A DNA stretch of 45,560 bases. Source: Clostridia bacterium BRH_c25 (GTDB lineage: Bacteria; Bacillota_A; Clostridia; Lutisporales; Lutisporaceae). Under the pieces are notes generated by a model, which saw only the letters and a program-made list of their open reading frames with translations, did no database searches and was not told the origin of the DNA. Within the stretch, counting starts at the first letter, position 1. Every line of letters begins with the position of its first letter. The stretch lies in assembly GCA_001515955.1 (NCBI GenBank), contig LOES01000044.1, forward strand, positions 1 through 45,560. The letters run 5' to 3'. The position numbers and the translations under genes were made by a program. Positions 18,783 to 28,229 of the stretch are shown piece after piece.

Positions 18783-19668
18783 GAGATTAAGGGAAATTAT
18801 AAGCAGCATTAAGAATTATAAGGATGACGAGATAAGCACAGGCAGCTTGACTGATAAGCCGGGATCTAGAGTAATAGCAATAACAAGCGGAAAAGGCGGT
18901 GTAGGCAAGACCAATTTTACCGTAAACCTTGGTATTAAATTTTCACAAATGGGACTCAGAGTAGTAATAATTGATGCTGACCTTGGTTTGGCAAACGTTG
19001 ATGTAGTAATGGGGAAGATGTCCAAGTACAATCTGTCGGATGTTATAAACAGCAATAAGGATATACTCGAAATACTTGAGGAGGGCCCTGAGGGAGTTAA
19101 ATTTGTATCAGGAGGATCAGGGGTTCAGGAGCTTGTAAAGCTGAATAAAACACAGCTGGTGGATCTTTTGATGAAGCTTGGTAAGTTGGATGAGGAAGCG
19201 GATATAATATTAATAGACACAGGAGCGGGACTTTCAGAAAATGTCATAAGCTTTGTACATGCGGCAAGGGAAGTGATATTAGTGACTACACCTGAGCCTA
19301 CTTCAATAACAGATGCTTATGCTCTTATAAAAACCATTACCCACAAAGACAAAACAAAAATTATAAAGGTTGTAATTAATAGGGCTGACAATGCGGCTGA
19401 GGCCTTCAATATATTGGATAAGCTAAATGTTGTAACGCAAAAGTTCCTTGGGGTCAAGCTTCAGAAGCTTGGCTACATACTGAATGATGTCTGTGTATCA
19501 AAGGCAGTGAAGATTCAGCAGCCTTTTGTGGTAAGCTTCAAGAGAAGTGAAGCTTCCAAAAATTTGAATGATATAGCATTGACACTTATGGACAATAAGG
19601 AATTGAATTCAAATTCAGTATCCGGGATAAAAATGTTCATTAACAAGCTTACCAACTTATTCAATTAA
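18766..19668 (+). CDS. flhG: MinD-like ATPase FlhG (YlxH)
   Basis: 300 aa. The N-terminus carries DQAERLRE at residues 3-10, the DQAxxLR motif known to stimulate the FlhF GTPase. Deviant Walker A GKGGVGKTN, the switch segment IIDADLGLANVDVVMG and IDTGAGLSENV follow, and the C-terminal end has an amphipathic tail (MFINKLTNLFN) that could bind membrane. FlhG with FlhF controls flagellar number and placement. Translation starts inside the last codons of flhF. Confidence 0.95.
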   Translation: MKDQAERLREIISSIKNYKDDEISTGSLTDKPGSRVIAITSGKGGVGKTNFTVNLGIKFSQMGLRVVIIDADLGLANVDVVMGKMSKYNLSDVINSNKDILEILEEGPEGVKFVSGGSGVQELVKLNKTQLVDLLMKLGKLDEEADIILIDTGAGLSENVISFVHAAREVILVTTPEPTSITDAYALIKTITHKDKTKIIKVVINRADNAAEAFNILDKLNVVTQKFLGVKLQKLGYILNDVCVSKAVKIQQPFVVSFKRSEASKNLNDIALTLMDNKELNSNSVSGIKMFINKLTNLFN

Positions 19669-19713
19669 GCGGCATAATTTTAAAGTTTTCCAGTCACTCA
19701 TAAGGAGATTGTT

Positions 19714-20379
19714 ATGTTGGATTTGAAGAAATATTTCACAATTGCAGAAAAAATACAGATGGATTATATAAATAAAAGAGGGTGTCTTCAGGAATTCACA
19801 AGCCAGGTGATTGAGATACATGACAATGAGATGATGGATATCCTGATACCAATATATAAGAATGAGAATGTGTACCTGGAGCAGAATGCTATTGTAAAGC
19901 TGGTGGTACAAAAAGAAGGAGCGGTATATGAGTTCAAGGCGTTATTGCATGAAAAGCTTTTCGGGGTGATACCACTATTAAGACTAAAAGTATTTCCCGA
20001 TATTAACAAAATACAAAGAAGGGACTATTACAGGCTAAAGCTTATGAAAGATGCAGAGATCAGACTTGTAGAGGACCTTAAAACCAGAAAGTATGGAGAG
20101 GTACTAAAAGGCAACCTGCATGACATCAGTGCAGGAGGGCTGCTGTTCAGTTCCAACAAGCAGCTTGAGAAGGATGCTATGCTGGAGTTCAAGCTTGATC
20201 TCAACGGCAAGAAGCTTATCATATTTGGCATAATAGTCCGGCGCACTCTGGCAGCTAACTCCAAAACACAATATCATTACGGAGTTAAATATGATAGAAT
20301 GAGCGAATTTGAAAGAAATGAGATTAACAGGTATATTTTTGAGGAACAGCGCAGGCTGATAAAAAAGGGGTTAATTTAG
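19714..20379 (+). CDS. YcgR-like PilZ domain protein, c-di-GMP-binding flagellar brake
   Basis: 221 aa. N-terminal YcgR-like beta-barrel (about 15-95) followed by a PilZ domain with the c-di-GMP-binding arginines in QRRDYYRLK (about 106-114) and the second motif DISAGGLLF (about 142-150). Such proteins slow the motor when c-di-GMP rises (YpfA/DgrA in Bacillus). The motifs are intact, so ligand binding is expected. Site AAGGAGATTG precedes ATG 19714; cheB starts 2 nt after the stop. Confidence 0.9.
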   Translation: MLDLKKYFTIAEKIQMDYINKRGCLQEFTSQVIEIHDNEMMDILIPIYKNENVYLEQNAIVKLVVQKEGAVYEFKALLHEKLFGVIPLLRLKVFPDINKIQRRDYYRLKLMKDAEIRLVEDLKTRKYGEVLKGNLHDISAGGLLFSSNKQLEKDAMLEFKLDLNGKKLIIFGIIVRRTLAANSKTQYHYGVKYDRMSEFERNEINRYIFEEQRRLIKKGLI

Positions 20380-20381
20380 AA

Positions 20382-21470
20382 ATGTTTACCACAGTAGAAA
20401 AAAAGGTAAGAGTACTTATTGTAGATGATTCAGCATTTATGAGAAGAATAATAGCTGACATGCTAAAAAGCGATGCAAATATAGAAGTAGCGGCTACAGC
20501 AAGAAACGGCAAGGAGGGATTGGAAAAGGCAATAGCCTTAAAGCCTGATATAATAACACTGGATGTTGAAATGCCGGTTATGAATGGTCTTGAGACTCTT
20601 GTGGAGCTTATGAAGCTGAAGCCTGCTCCAAAGGTAATAATGCTATCCAGCTTGACTTTTGAAGGCGGCGAAGCTACTATAAAAGCTCTTGAGCTTGGTG
20701 CTTTGGATTTTGTCGCAAAACCTACTGCTTCAATAATAAAGTTTAATGCTGAACACGTAAGGGATGAGCTTATTCAAAAAATAAAATCCATCAGAAAATC
20801 AGCAGTGACTTATCCCCCGCAAATACAATCAGCTGGCAGTAGTAAATCTATAAAAAAGGAAAAAACTACTTTAAGGAGTTACACGGGTGGAAGCCTGAAG
20901 TACATAATTGCAATTGGAACCTCCACAGGAGGGCCGAGAGCACTGCAGGAGGTATTGACGAAGCTTCCCCATGATATACCGGCATCAGTGCTTGTTGTGC
21001 AGCACATGCCTCCTGGCTTTACAAAATCACTTTCTGATAGATTGGACAGTTTATCTCAGATAAACGTCAAGGAAGCTGAGGAAGGGGACGTGCTAAAGCA
21101 AGGGTGGGCTTATATCGCTCCGGGTGATTTTCATATGGTTATAAACAGATATATTAATGATGAATATAGAATATCAATCAATAAGGAATCTCCAGTAACT
21201 GGACACAGACCATCAGTAAATGTTATGATGAAATCAGTAGCAGAATCCGGACATAAAAATATAATTGCTGTTATAATGACAGGGATGGGAAATGACGGCA
21301 GTGATGGCATATTGAAGATAAGAGATGCAGGTGGGAAAACCATAGCACAGGACGAGAGCACCTGTGTAGTATATGGAATGCCAAAATCGGCAGTGAAAAT
21401 TGGCGCTATCGACATTATAGCTCCTTTAAATAATATAGCAGCAGAAATATTAAAAAATATGGGGGTGTAA
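20382..21470 (+). CDS. cheB: Protein-glutamate methylesterase/deamidase CheB
   Basis: 362 aa. Receiver domain with D15/D16 and phospho-acceptor D61 (TLDVEMPVMNG), a linker, then the methylesterase domain with the nucleophile S181 in GTSTGGP, the catalytic His in VVQHMPPGFT, and the Asp in GMGNDGSDG. It removes methyl groups from receptor glutamates and deamidates glutamines for adaptation. No cheR methyltransferase is found in the window. Start ATG 20382, 2 nt after the PilZ gene. Confidence 0.97.
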   Translation: MFTTVEKKVRVLIVDDSAFMRRIIADMLKSDANIEVAATARNGKEGLEKAIALKPDIITLDVEMPVMNGLETLVELMKLKPAPKVIMLSSLTFEGGEATIKALELGALDFVAKPTASIIKFNAEHVRDELIQKIKSIRKSAVTYPPQIQSAGSSKSIKKEKTTLRSYTGGSLKYIIAIGTSTGGPRALQEVLTKLPHDIPASVLVVQHMPPGFTKSLSDRLDSLSQINVKEAEEGDVLKQGWAYIAPGDFHMVINRYINDEYRISINKESPVTGHRPSVNVMMKSVAESGHKNIIAVIMTGMGNDGSDGILKIRDAGGKTIAQDESTCVVYGMPKSAVKIGAIDIIAPLNNIAAEILKNMGV

Positions 21471-21474
21471 TACT

Positions 21475-23496
21475 ATGGACATGAATCAATACCTGGAAAT
21501 ATTCATTGAAGAATCCCAAGAGCATTTGCAAGGGTTAAACCAAAGCTTGTTAGGACTGGAAACAAATCCTAAGGATATGAAGATACTGAACGAAATATTC
21601 AGAGTTGCGCATACATTGAAGGGTATGGCAGGAACAATGGGCTATACAGGAGTTACGAGTCTCACTCACCAGATGGAAAATGTGCTGGATGCAATAAGGA
21701 ACGGCAAGGTTGAAGTAAATACGTCAATTGTAGATATATTGTTTGAGTGCCTGGATTATTTGGACAACTCTATAAGCTCAATAGCCAATACTGGCCAGGA
21801 AAGCAGCAATAAAGCGGATTCAATTATTGCAAGCCTTAACGGAGTACTTCTGAAAAAGCCCGCAGCAGAAGTAGAACAGCCTGTTATTAATAATGACAGC
21901 AAGAATGAAATAATGAAGCTTAACCAATATGAGGAAAATATTGTAAGAAAGGCTGTACAGCAAGGCATGGGAGTTTACAAGGTAAAAGTCATGCTTGTTA
22001 ATGACTGCATGCTGAAATCAGCCAGAGCCTTTATAGTTTTTCAGACTGCTGAAAGATATGGGGAAATATTCAAGGCAATACCCAAGGTTGAGGATATAGA
22101 AGATGAGAAGTTTGATAATGAGTTTACAATTGCTTTAATCACTAAAGAGCCTGAAGCACTAATAAAGAAAGAGCTGGAATCAATCTCTGAAATAATCGAA
22201 GTAAGGTTTGACAAGATAGAAGTATCAGCCGAAGAAGAGAATACCAACATTGATGTTGAAGATCAAGAACTGCAGGAAGATAATTCATTAAAGCCTTCCA
22301 ATGAAGAAAAGGATAATAGTGGAGATTCACAAGGCAAGAAGGCTAAAATGGGTAAAACAGTAAGGGTGGATATTGACAGGCTGGACAACCTTATGAACCT
22401 TGTAAGTGAGCTGATAATAATAAAGACAAGGCTTGAAGGCGTCGGAAGCGATTCTAATAATCAGGATATGACGGAAGCAGTCGAGTACTTGGAGCGGATT
22501 ACTACAAGCCTCCATGATGCGGTTATGAAAGTAAGGATGGTTCCGATAGAAAGAGTATTCAACAGATTCCCAAGAATGGTAAGAGACCTTTCCAAGGATC
22601 TTTCCAAGGATATATCACTCTACATGTCAGGTGAAGAGACAGAGCTGGACAGAACGGTAATAGATGAAATTGGCGATCCTCTTATCCATCTGATAAGAAA
22701 TGCTATTGATCATGGAATTGAGGAAAAGGAAGAGAGAGTTAAGAATAAGAAGTCAGCAAACGGTACAGTTAATCTTAGAGCATACCAGGATGGAAACAGT
22801 GTAGTTATAGAAGTGGAAGATGACGGAAAAGGCATAGACATAGAAAGGGTTAAGAAAAAGGCAATAGAAAAAGGCATTATTTCTCAGAGCGATGCTAATG
22901 AGTTGGATGAGAAGAATGCCGTTGAATTACTCTTTAAGCCCGGCTTCAGTACTGCAGACAAGGTTTCCGATCTTTCAGGAAGAGGAGTGGGTCTTGATGT
23001 TGTAAAAACCAAGATCGAATCACTTAACGGTATAGTAGAAGTAGAGAATTCAAAAGGAAAAGGGAGTAAATTCATAATCAGACTGCCGCTGACCCTTGCT
23101 ATTATACAGGCACTGCTTGTTACAATCGGTGATGAGAAATACGCAATACCACTTAATGTAATAAGGGATATCAATACCATAAACGCATCAACAATAAGAA
23201 ATGTACATGGTCAGGATGTTGTACTGAACCGAAACAGTGTGCTTCCTATTGTAAGATTGGGAAGGATGCTGGACGTAAAAAATGTTGAAAGTGATGGAAG
23301 TGAAGAGCTTACTGCTGTTGTTGTGAAAAAGGGCGATAAAAATGCAGCCTTTATTGTGGACAGCCTTATCGGACAGCAGGAAATAGTTATAAAGACCCTT
23401 GGAAAGTTCCTGTCAGGCATTAAATACATAGCAGGTGCAACCATTCTTGGAGATGGACAGGTAGCACTTATCATAGACACAAATTCTTTAATATAG
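21475..23496 (+). CDS. cheA: Chemotaxis histidine kinase CheA
   Basis: 673 aa with the full P1-P5 order. P1 HPt with phosphorylated H46 in RVAHTLKGMAG; P2 CheY/CheB-binding domain about 140-250; acidic linker; P3 dimerisation (TVRVDIDRLDNLMNLVSELII); P4 ATPase with N-box LIRNAIDHGIE, VEDDGKGID and SGRGVGLDVV; and P5 CheW-like domain at the end. Directly after cheB (4 nt), directly before cheW. Confidence 0.98.
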   Translation: MDMNQYLEIFIEESQEHLQGLNQSLLGLETNPKDMKILNEIFRVAHTLKGMAGTMGYTGVTSLTHQMENVLDAIRNGKVEVNTSIVDILFECLDYLDNSISSIANTGQESSNKADSIIASLNGVLLKKPAAEVEQPVINNDSKNEIMKLNQYEENIVRKAVQQGMGVYKVKVMLVNDCMLKSARAFIVFQTAERYGEIFKAIPKVEDIEDEKFDNEFTIALITKEPEALIKKELESISEIIEVRFDKIEVSAEEENTNIDVEDQELQEDNSLKPSNEEKDNSGDSQGKKAKMGKTVRVDIDRLDNLMNLVSELIIIKTRLEGVGSDSNNQDMTEAVEYLERITTSLHDAVMKVRMVPIERVFNRFPRMVRDLSKDLSKDISLYMSGEETELDRTVIDEIGDPLIHLIRNAIDHGIEEKEERVKNKKSANGTVNLRAYQDGNSVVIEVEDDGKGIDIERVKKKAIEKGIISQSDANELDEKNAVELLFKPGFSTADKVSDLSGRGVGLDVVKTKIESLNGIVEVENSKGKGSKFIIRLPLTLAIIQALLVTIGDEKYAIPLNVIRDINTINASTIRNVHGQDVVLNRNSVLPIVRLGRMLDVKNVESDGSEELTAVVVKKGDKNAAFIVDSLIGQQEIVIKTLGKFLSGIKYIAGATILGDGQVALIIDTNSLI

Positions 23497-23509
23497 GGAG
23501 GTGCTAATA

Positions 23510-23953
23510 ATGGAAGCAGCAGTATATACAAAGCAATTCGTCATATTCAGACTTGAGAATGAGGAATACGGAATTGACATCCTGAGGGTTAAAGAAATCA
23601 AGGAAATGATGAGAATGACGCGGGTTCCCAAAGCAGCTCATTTTGTATGCGGAGTCATAAACCTCAGAGGAGAAATCATACCTGTAATTGACCTTCGTAA
23701 AAAGTTTAACCTGCCTGATGGGGAAGAAAACAACAATACCAGGATCATTATAGTAGCAGTTGATGATATTACTGTCGGATTGGTTGTAGACACCTCCTCA
23801 GAGGTAATAGAAATTAGTAATAGCGCAATAGAAGGTGCACCTGAGGTCGTTGGAAATGTTGATCAGGGATTTATTTACGGTATAGGCAAGGTAGGGGAAA
23901 GATTAATCATATTATTGGATATAGTTAAAATAGTAACCAATTTCGCAGTGTAA
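23510..23953 (+). CDS. cheW: Chemotaxis coupling protein CheW
   Basis: 147 aa from ATG 23510 after GGGAGGTG; an in-frame TTG at 23501 lies within the ribosome site and is rejected. CheW links receptors to CheA. The pattern FRLENEEYGIDILRVKEI, VINLRGEIIPVIDLRKKFNL and VDTSSEVIEI is typical of the SH3-like CheW fold. Confidence 0.97.
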   Translation: MEAAVYTKQFVIFRLENEEYGIDILRVKEIKEMMRMTRVPKAAHFVCGVINLRGEIIPVIDLRKKFNLPDGEENNNTRIIIVAVDDITVGLVVDTSSEVIEISNSAIEGAPEVVGNVDQGFIYGIGKVGERLIILLDIVKIVTNFAV

Positions 23954-23980
23954 AAGCATTTAGGAGAAGGATGTGGTATA

Positions 23981-24595
23981 GTGGGAATCTCATTAGACGA
24001 CTTAAACAGTCTTCAAATTGATGTTATGAGGGAAATAGGAAATATTGGGGCAGGCAATGCCGCAACAGCCTTGTCCAAGATGATATCAAAGAGAATTGAC
24101 ATGGACGTTCCCAAGGTTAATATACTTGAATTCAGGAACGTAGCTGAACTGGTAGGCGGACCTGAAGTTGAGGTAATAGGCATATACTTTAAGGTAAATG
24201 GAGATATAACCGGCAGCATAATGTTCCTGCTGGACAAGAAATCTGCAAAACTGCTGACAAACTTACTGATGAGCAGGATAGATGAAGGAGATTCCTTGGA
24301 TGAAATGGACTTTTCTGCGTTGCAGGAGGTAGGGAATATACTTTCAGGCTCTTATCTTTCTTCTCTGGCAACCTTAACCGGTCTGAACCTCGCTGTATCT
24401 GTACCTTCTCTTGCGATGGACATGGCAGGAGCAATATTAAGTGTTCCGGTAATACTATTCGGACAGGTTGGAGATAAAGTAATGCTTATTGAAACAGACT
24501 TCAGTGAGGGTACAAACCATGTAAAGGGCAACTTTTTCTTAATACCTGATGAGGACTCTTTTGAAATACTACTTAGAAGTTTGGGAGTAATTTAG
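23981..24595 (+). CDS. cheC: CheY-P phosphatase CheC
   Basis: 204 aa from GTG 23981 after TAGGAGAAGG. Both phosphatase signatures are present: E18/N21 in REIGNIGAGNA and E116/N119 in QEVGNILSGSY. CheC dephosphorylates CheY-P and is activated by CheD. It lies 1 nt upstream of cheD, agreeing with complex formation. Confidence 0.96.
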   Translation: MGISLDDLNSLQIDVMREIGNIGAGNAATALSKMISKRIDMDVPKVNILEFRNVAELVGGPEVEVIGIYFKVNGDITGSIMFLLDKKSAKLLTNLLMSRIDEGDSLDEMDFSALQEVGNILSGSYLSSLATLTGLNLAVSVPSLAMDMAGAILSVPVILFGQVGDKVMLIETDFSEGTNHVKGNFFLIPDEDSFEILLRSLGVI

Positions 24596-24596
24596 A

Positions 24597-25082
24597 ATGG
24601 CAGATTTAATAAAGGTTGGGATGGCTGATATGAATACTGCGTATAGCCCTGGAGTATTAACTACACTTGGACTTGGCTCATGTGTGGGAATCTGCCTGTA
24701 TGACACCTCAACAAAAATTTCCGGGATGGTACATGTTATGCTTCCCAATAGTACACAAATAAAGAATAACAGCAACGTGGCAAAATTTGCAGATACAGGT
24801 ATAGCCAAGCTAATGGACGATATGATAAGAATGGGTGCAAAGCGTAGTAAAGTTGTCAGCAAAATAGCAGGTGGATCACAAATGTTCAATTTTAGCGATG
24901 CAAGTGATATTATGAGAATCGGTGCAAGGAATGTCACAGCTTCAAAAGAAACACTCAAACTGCTTAATATACCACTGGTAGCAGAAGACACAGGAGGAAA
25001 TTACGGGCGTACTATTGAATTATATTCGGAAACTGGTATATTATTAATTAAAACAATTGGCTATGGAATGAAACAACTTTAA
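24597..25082 (+). CDS. cheD: Chemoreceptor glutamine deamidase CheD
   Basis: 161 aa. Active-site Cys29 in LGLGSCVGICLYD and His46 in GMVHVMLP are visible, and the Gly-rich KIAGGSQMF and NYGRTIELYSETG segments match the family. CheD deamidates receptor glutamines and binds CheC. Starts 1 nt after the cheC stop. Last gene before a 146-nt gap. Confidence 0.96.
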   Translation: MADLIKVGMADMNTAYSPGVLTTLGLGSCVGICLYDTSTKISGMVHVMLPNSTQIKNNSNVAKFADTGIAKLMDDMIRMGAKRSKVVSKIAGGSQMFNFSDASDIMRIGARNVTASKETLKLLNIPLVAEDTGGNYGRTIELYSETGILLIKTIGYGMKQL

Positions 25083-25228
25083 TAATGAATTATATATTTC
25101 GCGAAAAACATTTTACATTGCTAATTCAAATTTCGCGTAAATGTTTCCTTGATTTCATTGAATTCGCACTATACCCGAATGTAATACCTTAGGTGCGTTC
25201 AATATAGCATCGATTGGAGTTTTCTGAG
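25083..25228 (+). other. AT-rich gap between cheD and the membrane protein gene
   Basis: This gap contains a direct repeat ATTTCGCG at 25096-25103 and 25130-25137, a spacing of 34 bp (about three helical turns). The first copy is part of the palindrome TTTCGCGAAA. No convincing -35/-10 pair or terminator was seen. It could be a regulator-binding region just ahead of the sigD sub-cluster. Confidence 0.35.
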
Positions 25229-25615
25229 ATGAAGATTATGGATAACATGCCAATAGTCATTGTTGTTGCAGCGTTATTGATAAATATTGCTATTGGAGTA
25301 AACAACAGCATAAACTTTTCAGCATTGATGATCAGATGCATTGTTGTAACTATAGTATTTGCCGTATTTGGACATATGTTGACAGAAACGGTCAAGAAAG
25401 CAATAGAATGCAGTAATTTAAGCACGCTTACACACAATAGTGACGGAACATTAAAAATGTCAGAGAGTCTCAACAAGGATAAATCGACTTTGGATATTAA
25501 AGTACCTCCTCTGGACGATGAAGAATTTATGGATGTGAACAGTGACAGCGATAATGGATTTGTTGAGGTGAACCCTGTTCAAATGAATGATTACAAACAA
25601 AATGAACAGGATTAG
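25229..25615 (+). CDS. Two-helix membrane protein of unknown function upstream of sigD
   Basis: 128 aa from ATG 25229, with GGAG 9 nt upstream; the open frame extends to TTG 25214. Two transmembrane helices (about 7-24 and 31-53) are followed by a hydrophilic, Asp/Asn-rich C-terminal tail of about 70 residues. I do not recognise a family. The position between cheD and sigD is shared with small uncharacterised genes in other Clostridia; a role in flagellar or sigma-D control is only a guess from location. Confidence 0.75.
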   Translation: MKIMDNMPIVIVVAALLINIAIGVNNSINFSALMIRCIVVTIVFAVFGHMLTETVKKAIECSNLSTLTHNSDGTLKMSESLNKDKSTLDIKVPPLDDEEFMDVNSDSDNGFVEVNPVQMNDYKQNEQD

Positions 25616-25641
25616 CATTACATACTAAACGGAGGTATAAC

Positions 25642-26382
25642 ATGGATCTGACAAATCTTTGGGAAACATATTCCAAAACAAAGGCAGCAGGTATTCGAGA
25701 AGAGCTTATACTTAAATATATATATCTTGTAAAATTTGTAGCTGGCCGGCTTTATGCCAGTTACGGGAATAACGTTGAGTTCGATGATCTTGTCAGCTAC
25801 GGAGTTTTTGGATTGATTGATGCCATTGATAAATATGATCTTGCCAGAGGTGTAAAATTTGAGACCTATGCGCAGCTCAGAATCCGAGGAGCTATTATTG
25901 ACCAATTGAGAGAGATAGATTGGCTTCCCCGTTCAGTAAGACAAAAATCAAAGGAATTGGAAAAAGCATATTTTGAGATTGAGAACAGGCTTGGCAGACC
26001 CGCTACCGATGAAGAAATGGCGGAAAGCTTCGGGATGCCGGTAGAGGAGTTTCAAAAGAAAATACAGAATATTACAACATATTCAATAGTTTCTTTGGAT
26101 GATTTACTTGAGCAGAAAAGGGAAGTTACAAGCAGCGAGGAAGATAAGCAAATAGAGACACCTGAAAGTGTAATTGAAAATACGGAAACTAAGGAAATAC
26201 TGGTTGATGCAGTAAGCACTTTACCTGAAAAGGAGAAAAAGGTAGTATCTCTTTATTATTATGAAGAGCTAACCTATAAAGAGATAGGGAAGCTTCTAAA
26301 TATATCAGAATCGAGAGTTTCACAGCTGCATACAAAAGCTATTATCAGGCTTAAGAATAAGTTCAGAGTTGCATTTGAATGA
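25642..26382 (+). CDS. sigD: Flagellar RNA polymerase sigma factor SigD (FliA/WhiG type)
   Basis: 246 aa, normal for FliA/SigD. Region 2 (EFDDLVSYGVFGLIDAIDKYD, KFETYAQLRIRGAIIDQLREIDW), region 3 (RSVRQKSKELEKAYFEIENRLGRPATDEEMA) and region 4 (LPEKEKKVVSLYYYEELTYKEIG, ISESRVSQLHTKAI) are all in order. It directs late flagellar and chemotaxis genes. ACGGAGGTATAAC precedes the ATG. No anti-sigma flgM is in the window. Confidence 0.97.
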   Translation: MDLTNLWETYSKTKAAGIREELILKYIYLVKFVAGRLYASYGNNVEFDDLVSYGVFGLIDAIDKYDLARGVKFETYAQLRIRGAIIDQLREIDWLPRSVRQKSKELEKAYFEIENRLGRPATDEEMAESFGMPVEEFQKKIQNITTYSIVSLDDLLEQKREVTSSEEDKQIETPESVIENTETKEILVDAVSTLPEKEKKVVSLYYYEELTYKEIGKLLNISESRVSQLHTKAIIRLKNKFRVAFE

Positions 26383-26398
26383 TGGGATGGTGTTTTAA

Positions 26399-28207
26399 AT
26401 GGGGAATGAGTTCATTATTCTTGAGGGCAAGGATTATGACAGATTGATAGCAGAAGGCATGAGACGTCTTAGTGCCAAGAAAGAGGATCTCCATATAGAA
26501 GTACTTGAAAGCAAGAAGAATCTGTTCTCTTCTTACTACAAGCTTAAGGTTTCGACTGGGGATAATAAAACTCTTGAGATCATTGAGAATAGTATTGACA
26601 GCATCCTTAGTGAAAATCAGAATTCAAAGGGAAAGGGCATAGAACTGGATTTCAGAGAAGACGGAGTTTATATAAAAATCGAAAAAGGAGTTACAATGGT
26701 AGACATTGTAACTAAAATCGACATTAAAAGAATTCTGAGTGTAGACTTGACCAAAGTAAAACAGCTATTGGAAATAGGAAGCTATGATAACTGGACAAAA
26801 ATAGCTGAACATCAAGAGGAGAAAAAAATAGACAGTGAGTGTATAGTCAAGGTATCAAAAGACAAAATGAAAGCTTACATTACTATAACCAAACCTATCG
26901 GGGGGGCTGACATAACTGAGAAAGAAATACTCGAAGCACTTAAGCTGAATGAGGTTGTATTCAATATAAAGGGAAGTGTAGTAAAGAACGCAGCAGATAA
27001 TAAAATATACGACAAAGAGATACTTATTGCAGAAGGTGTTGAACCGCAAGACGGACAAGATGCGATAATTGATTACCACTTTGATGTATCCGGCGAAAGA
27101 TCAATTAATATTGACAAGGATGGAAAGATTGATTACCATGAGCTTTCCTTAATAAAAAACGTTACAGCAGGACAGAAATTGCTAACCTTGATACCTCACA
27201 CCCCGGGCATCCCGGGTAAGAATGTATTGGGTAAAGAGGTTCCAGGCAGGGATGGAAAGAAGCTTGCTTTGCCTAGAGGGAAGAATGTGGACGCAAGTGA
27301 GGACGGACTGGAGCTTGCAGCGACAGTTGACGGCGAGGTAAAAATAATAGATGGAAAAGTAAATGTATTCTCGGTATACGAAGTAAAGCATAATGTAGAT
27401 AATTCCACAGGAAATATAAGATTCAACGGGAAGGTTATTGTAATGGGCAACGTACTCACAGGCTTTGTAATAGAAGCTGAAGGAGACGTTGAAGTTTATG
27501 GCGTTGTTGAGGGAGCACTGATAAAATCAAACGGCAACATAATACTTCACAGAGGTATACAGGGAATGAACAGGGGCGAGCTTTATTGTGAAGGGGATCT
27601 CATAGCAAAGTTTATAGAGAACAGTAAAATTGAAGCAAAAGGAAGCATACAGAGTGATGCAATAATGCATAGTCAGGTTACCTGTGGAAAGAAGCTGGAA
27701 GCCAACGGAAGGAAAGGTCTTCTGGTCGGAGGCTCCTTTAAGGTGGGAGAAGAGATCAGGGCCAAGGTCATAGGATCTCCAATGGCAACCATTACTGAGC
27801 TTGAAGTTGGTGTAAATCCGGACATGAGAAATAAGTACGAGGGTATTAAAAACGAGCTTAAGCAGATAACCGAAAATCTGGATAAAACTACTAAAGCTGT
27901 TGATCTTCTCACTAAAATGAGTAAAAACATGGAATTGCCTATGGATAAAAAGCTTCTTCTCTCAAAATCTGTAAAACTGAAGCTGCAGCTTCAGCAGAGC
28001 CAGGAACAGGTCCGTAATGAACAGAATGAACTGGAAGCATATTTTGAGGATCTTTCAAAAGGAAAAGTTAAGGTATATGATATTATATACCCAGGCAGCA
28101 GAATTATTATCGGCAGCAGCTTAATGCACATTAAAGACTCTATAAAATTCGTTTCCTTCTATAGAGCTAATGCTGAAATAAAAATGGGATCATATGACGA
28201 TGTCTAA
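26399..28207 (+). CDS. FapA/DUF342 family protein with Jag_N-like N-terminus
   Basis: 602 aa. Residues about 4-55 (EGKDYDRLIAEGMRRLSAKKEDLHIEVLESKKN) resemble the Jag N-terminal domain. The middle and C-terminal part is the DUF342/FapA domain, with HTPGIPGKNVLGKEVPGRDG and a run of short beta-helix-like repeats (GDVEVYGVVEGALIKSNGNI, GDLIAKFIENSKIEAKGSI), then a coiled coil at about 480-545. Proteins of this family are polymer-forming and occur near polar flagellar genes; the molecular role is unclear. Ribosome site is weak (GGGATGGTG). Confidence 0.85.
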   Translation: MGNEFIILEGKDYDRLIAEGMRRLSAKKEDLHIEVLESKKNLFSSYYKLKVSTGDNKTLEIIENSIDSILSENQNSKGKGIELDFREDGVYIKIEKGVTMVDIVTKIDIKRILSVDLTKVKQLLEIGSYDNWTKIAEHQEEKKIDSECIVKVSKDKMKAYITITKPIGGADITEKEILEALKLNEVVFNIKGSVVKNAADNKIYDKEILIAEGVEPQDGQDAIIDYHFDVSGERSINIDKDGKIDYHELSLIKNVTAGQKLLTLIPHTPGIPGKNVLGKEVPGRDGKKLALPRGKNVDASEDGLELAATVDGEVKIIDGKVNVFSVYEVKHNVDNSTGNIRFNGKVIVMGNVLTGFVIEAEGDVEVYGVVEGALIKSNGNIILHRGIQGMNRGELYCEGDLIAKFIENSKIEAKGSIQSDAIMHSQVTCGKKLEANGRKGLLVGGSFKVGEEIRAKVIGSPMATITELEVGVNPDMRNKYEGIKNELKQITENLDKTTKAVDLLTKMSKNMELPMDKKLLLSKSVKLKLQLQQSQEQVRNEQNELEAYFEDLSKGKVKVYDIIYPGSRIIIGSSLMHIKDSIKFVSFYRANAEIKMGSYDDV

Positions 28208-28229
28208 TAAGTTTTAGGGAGTGATTGTC

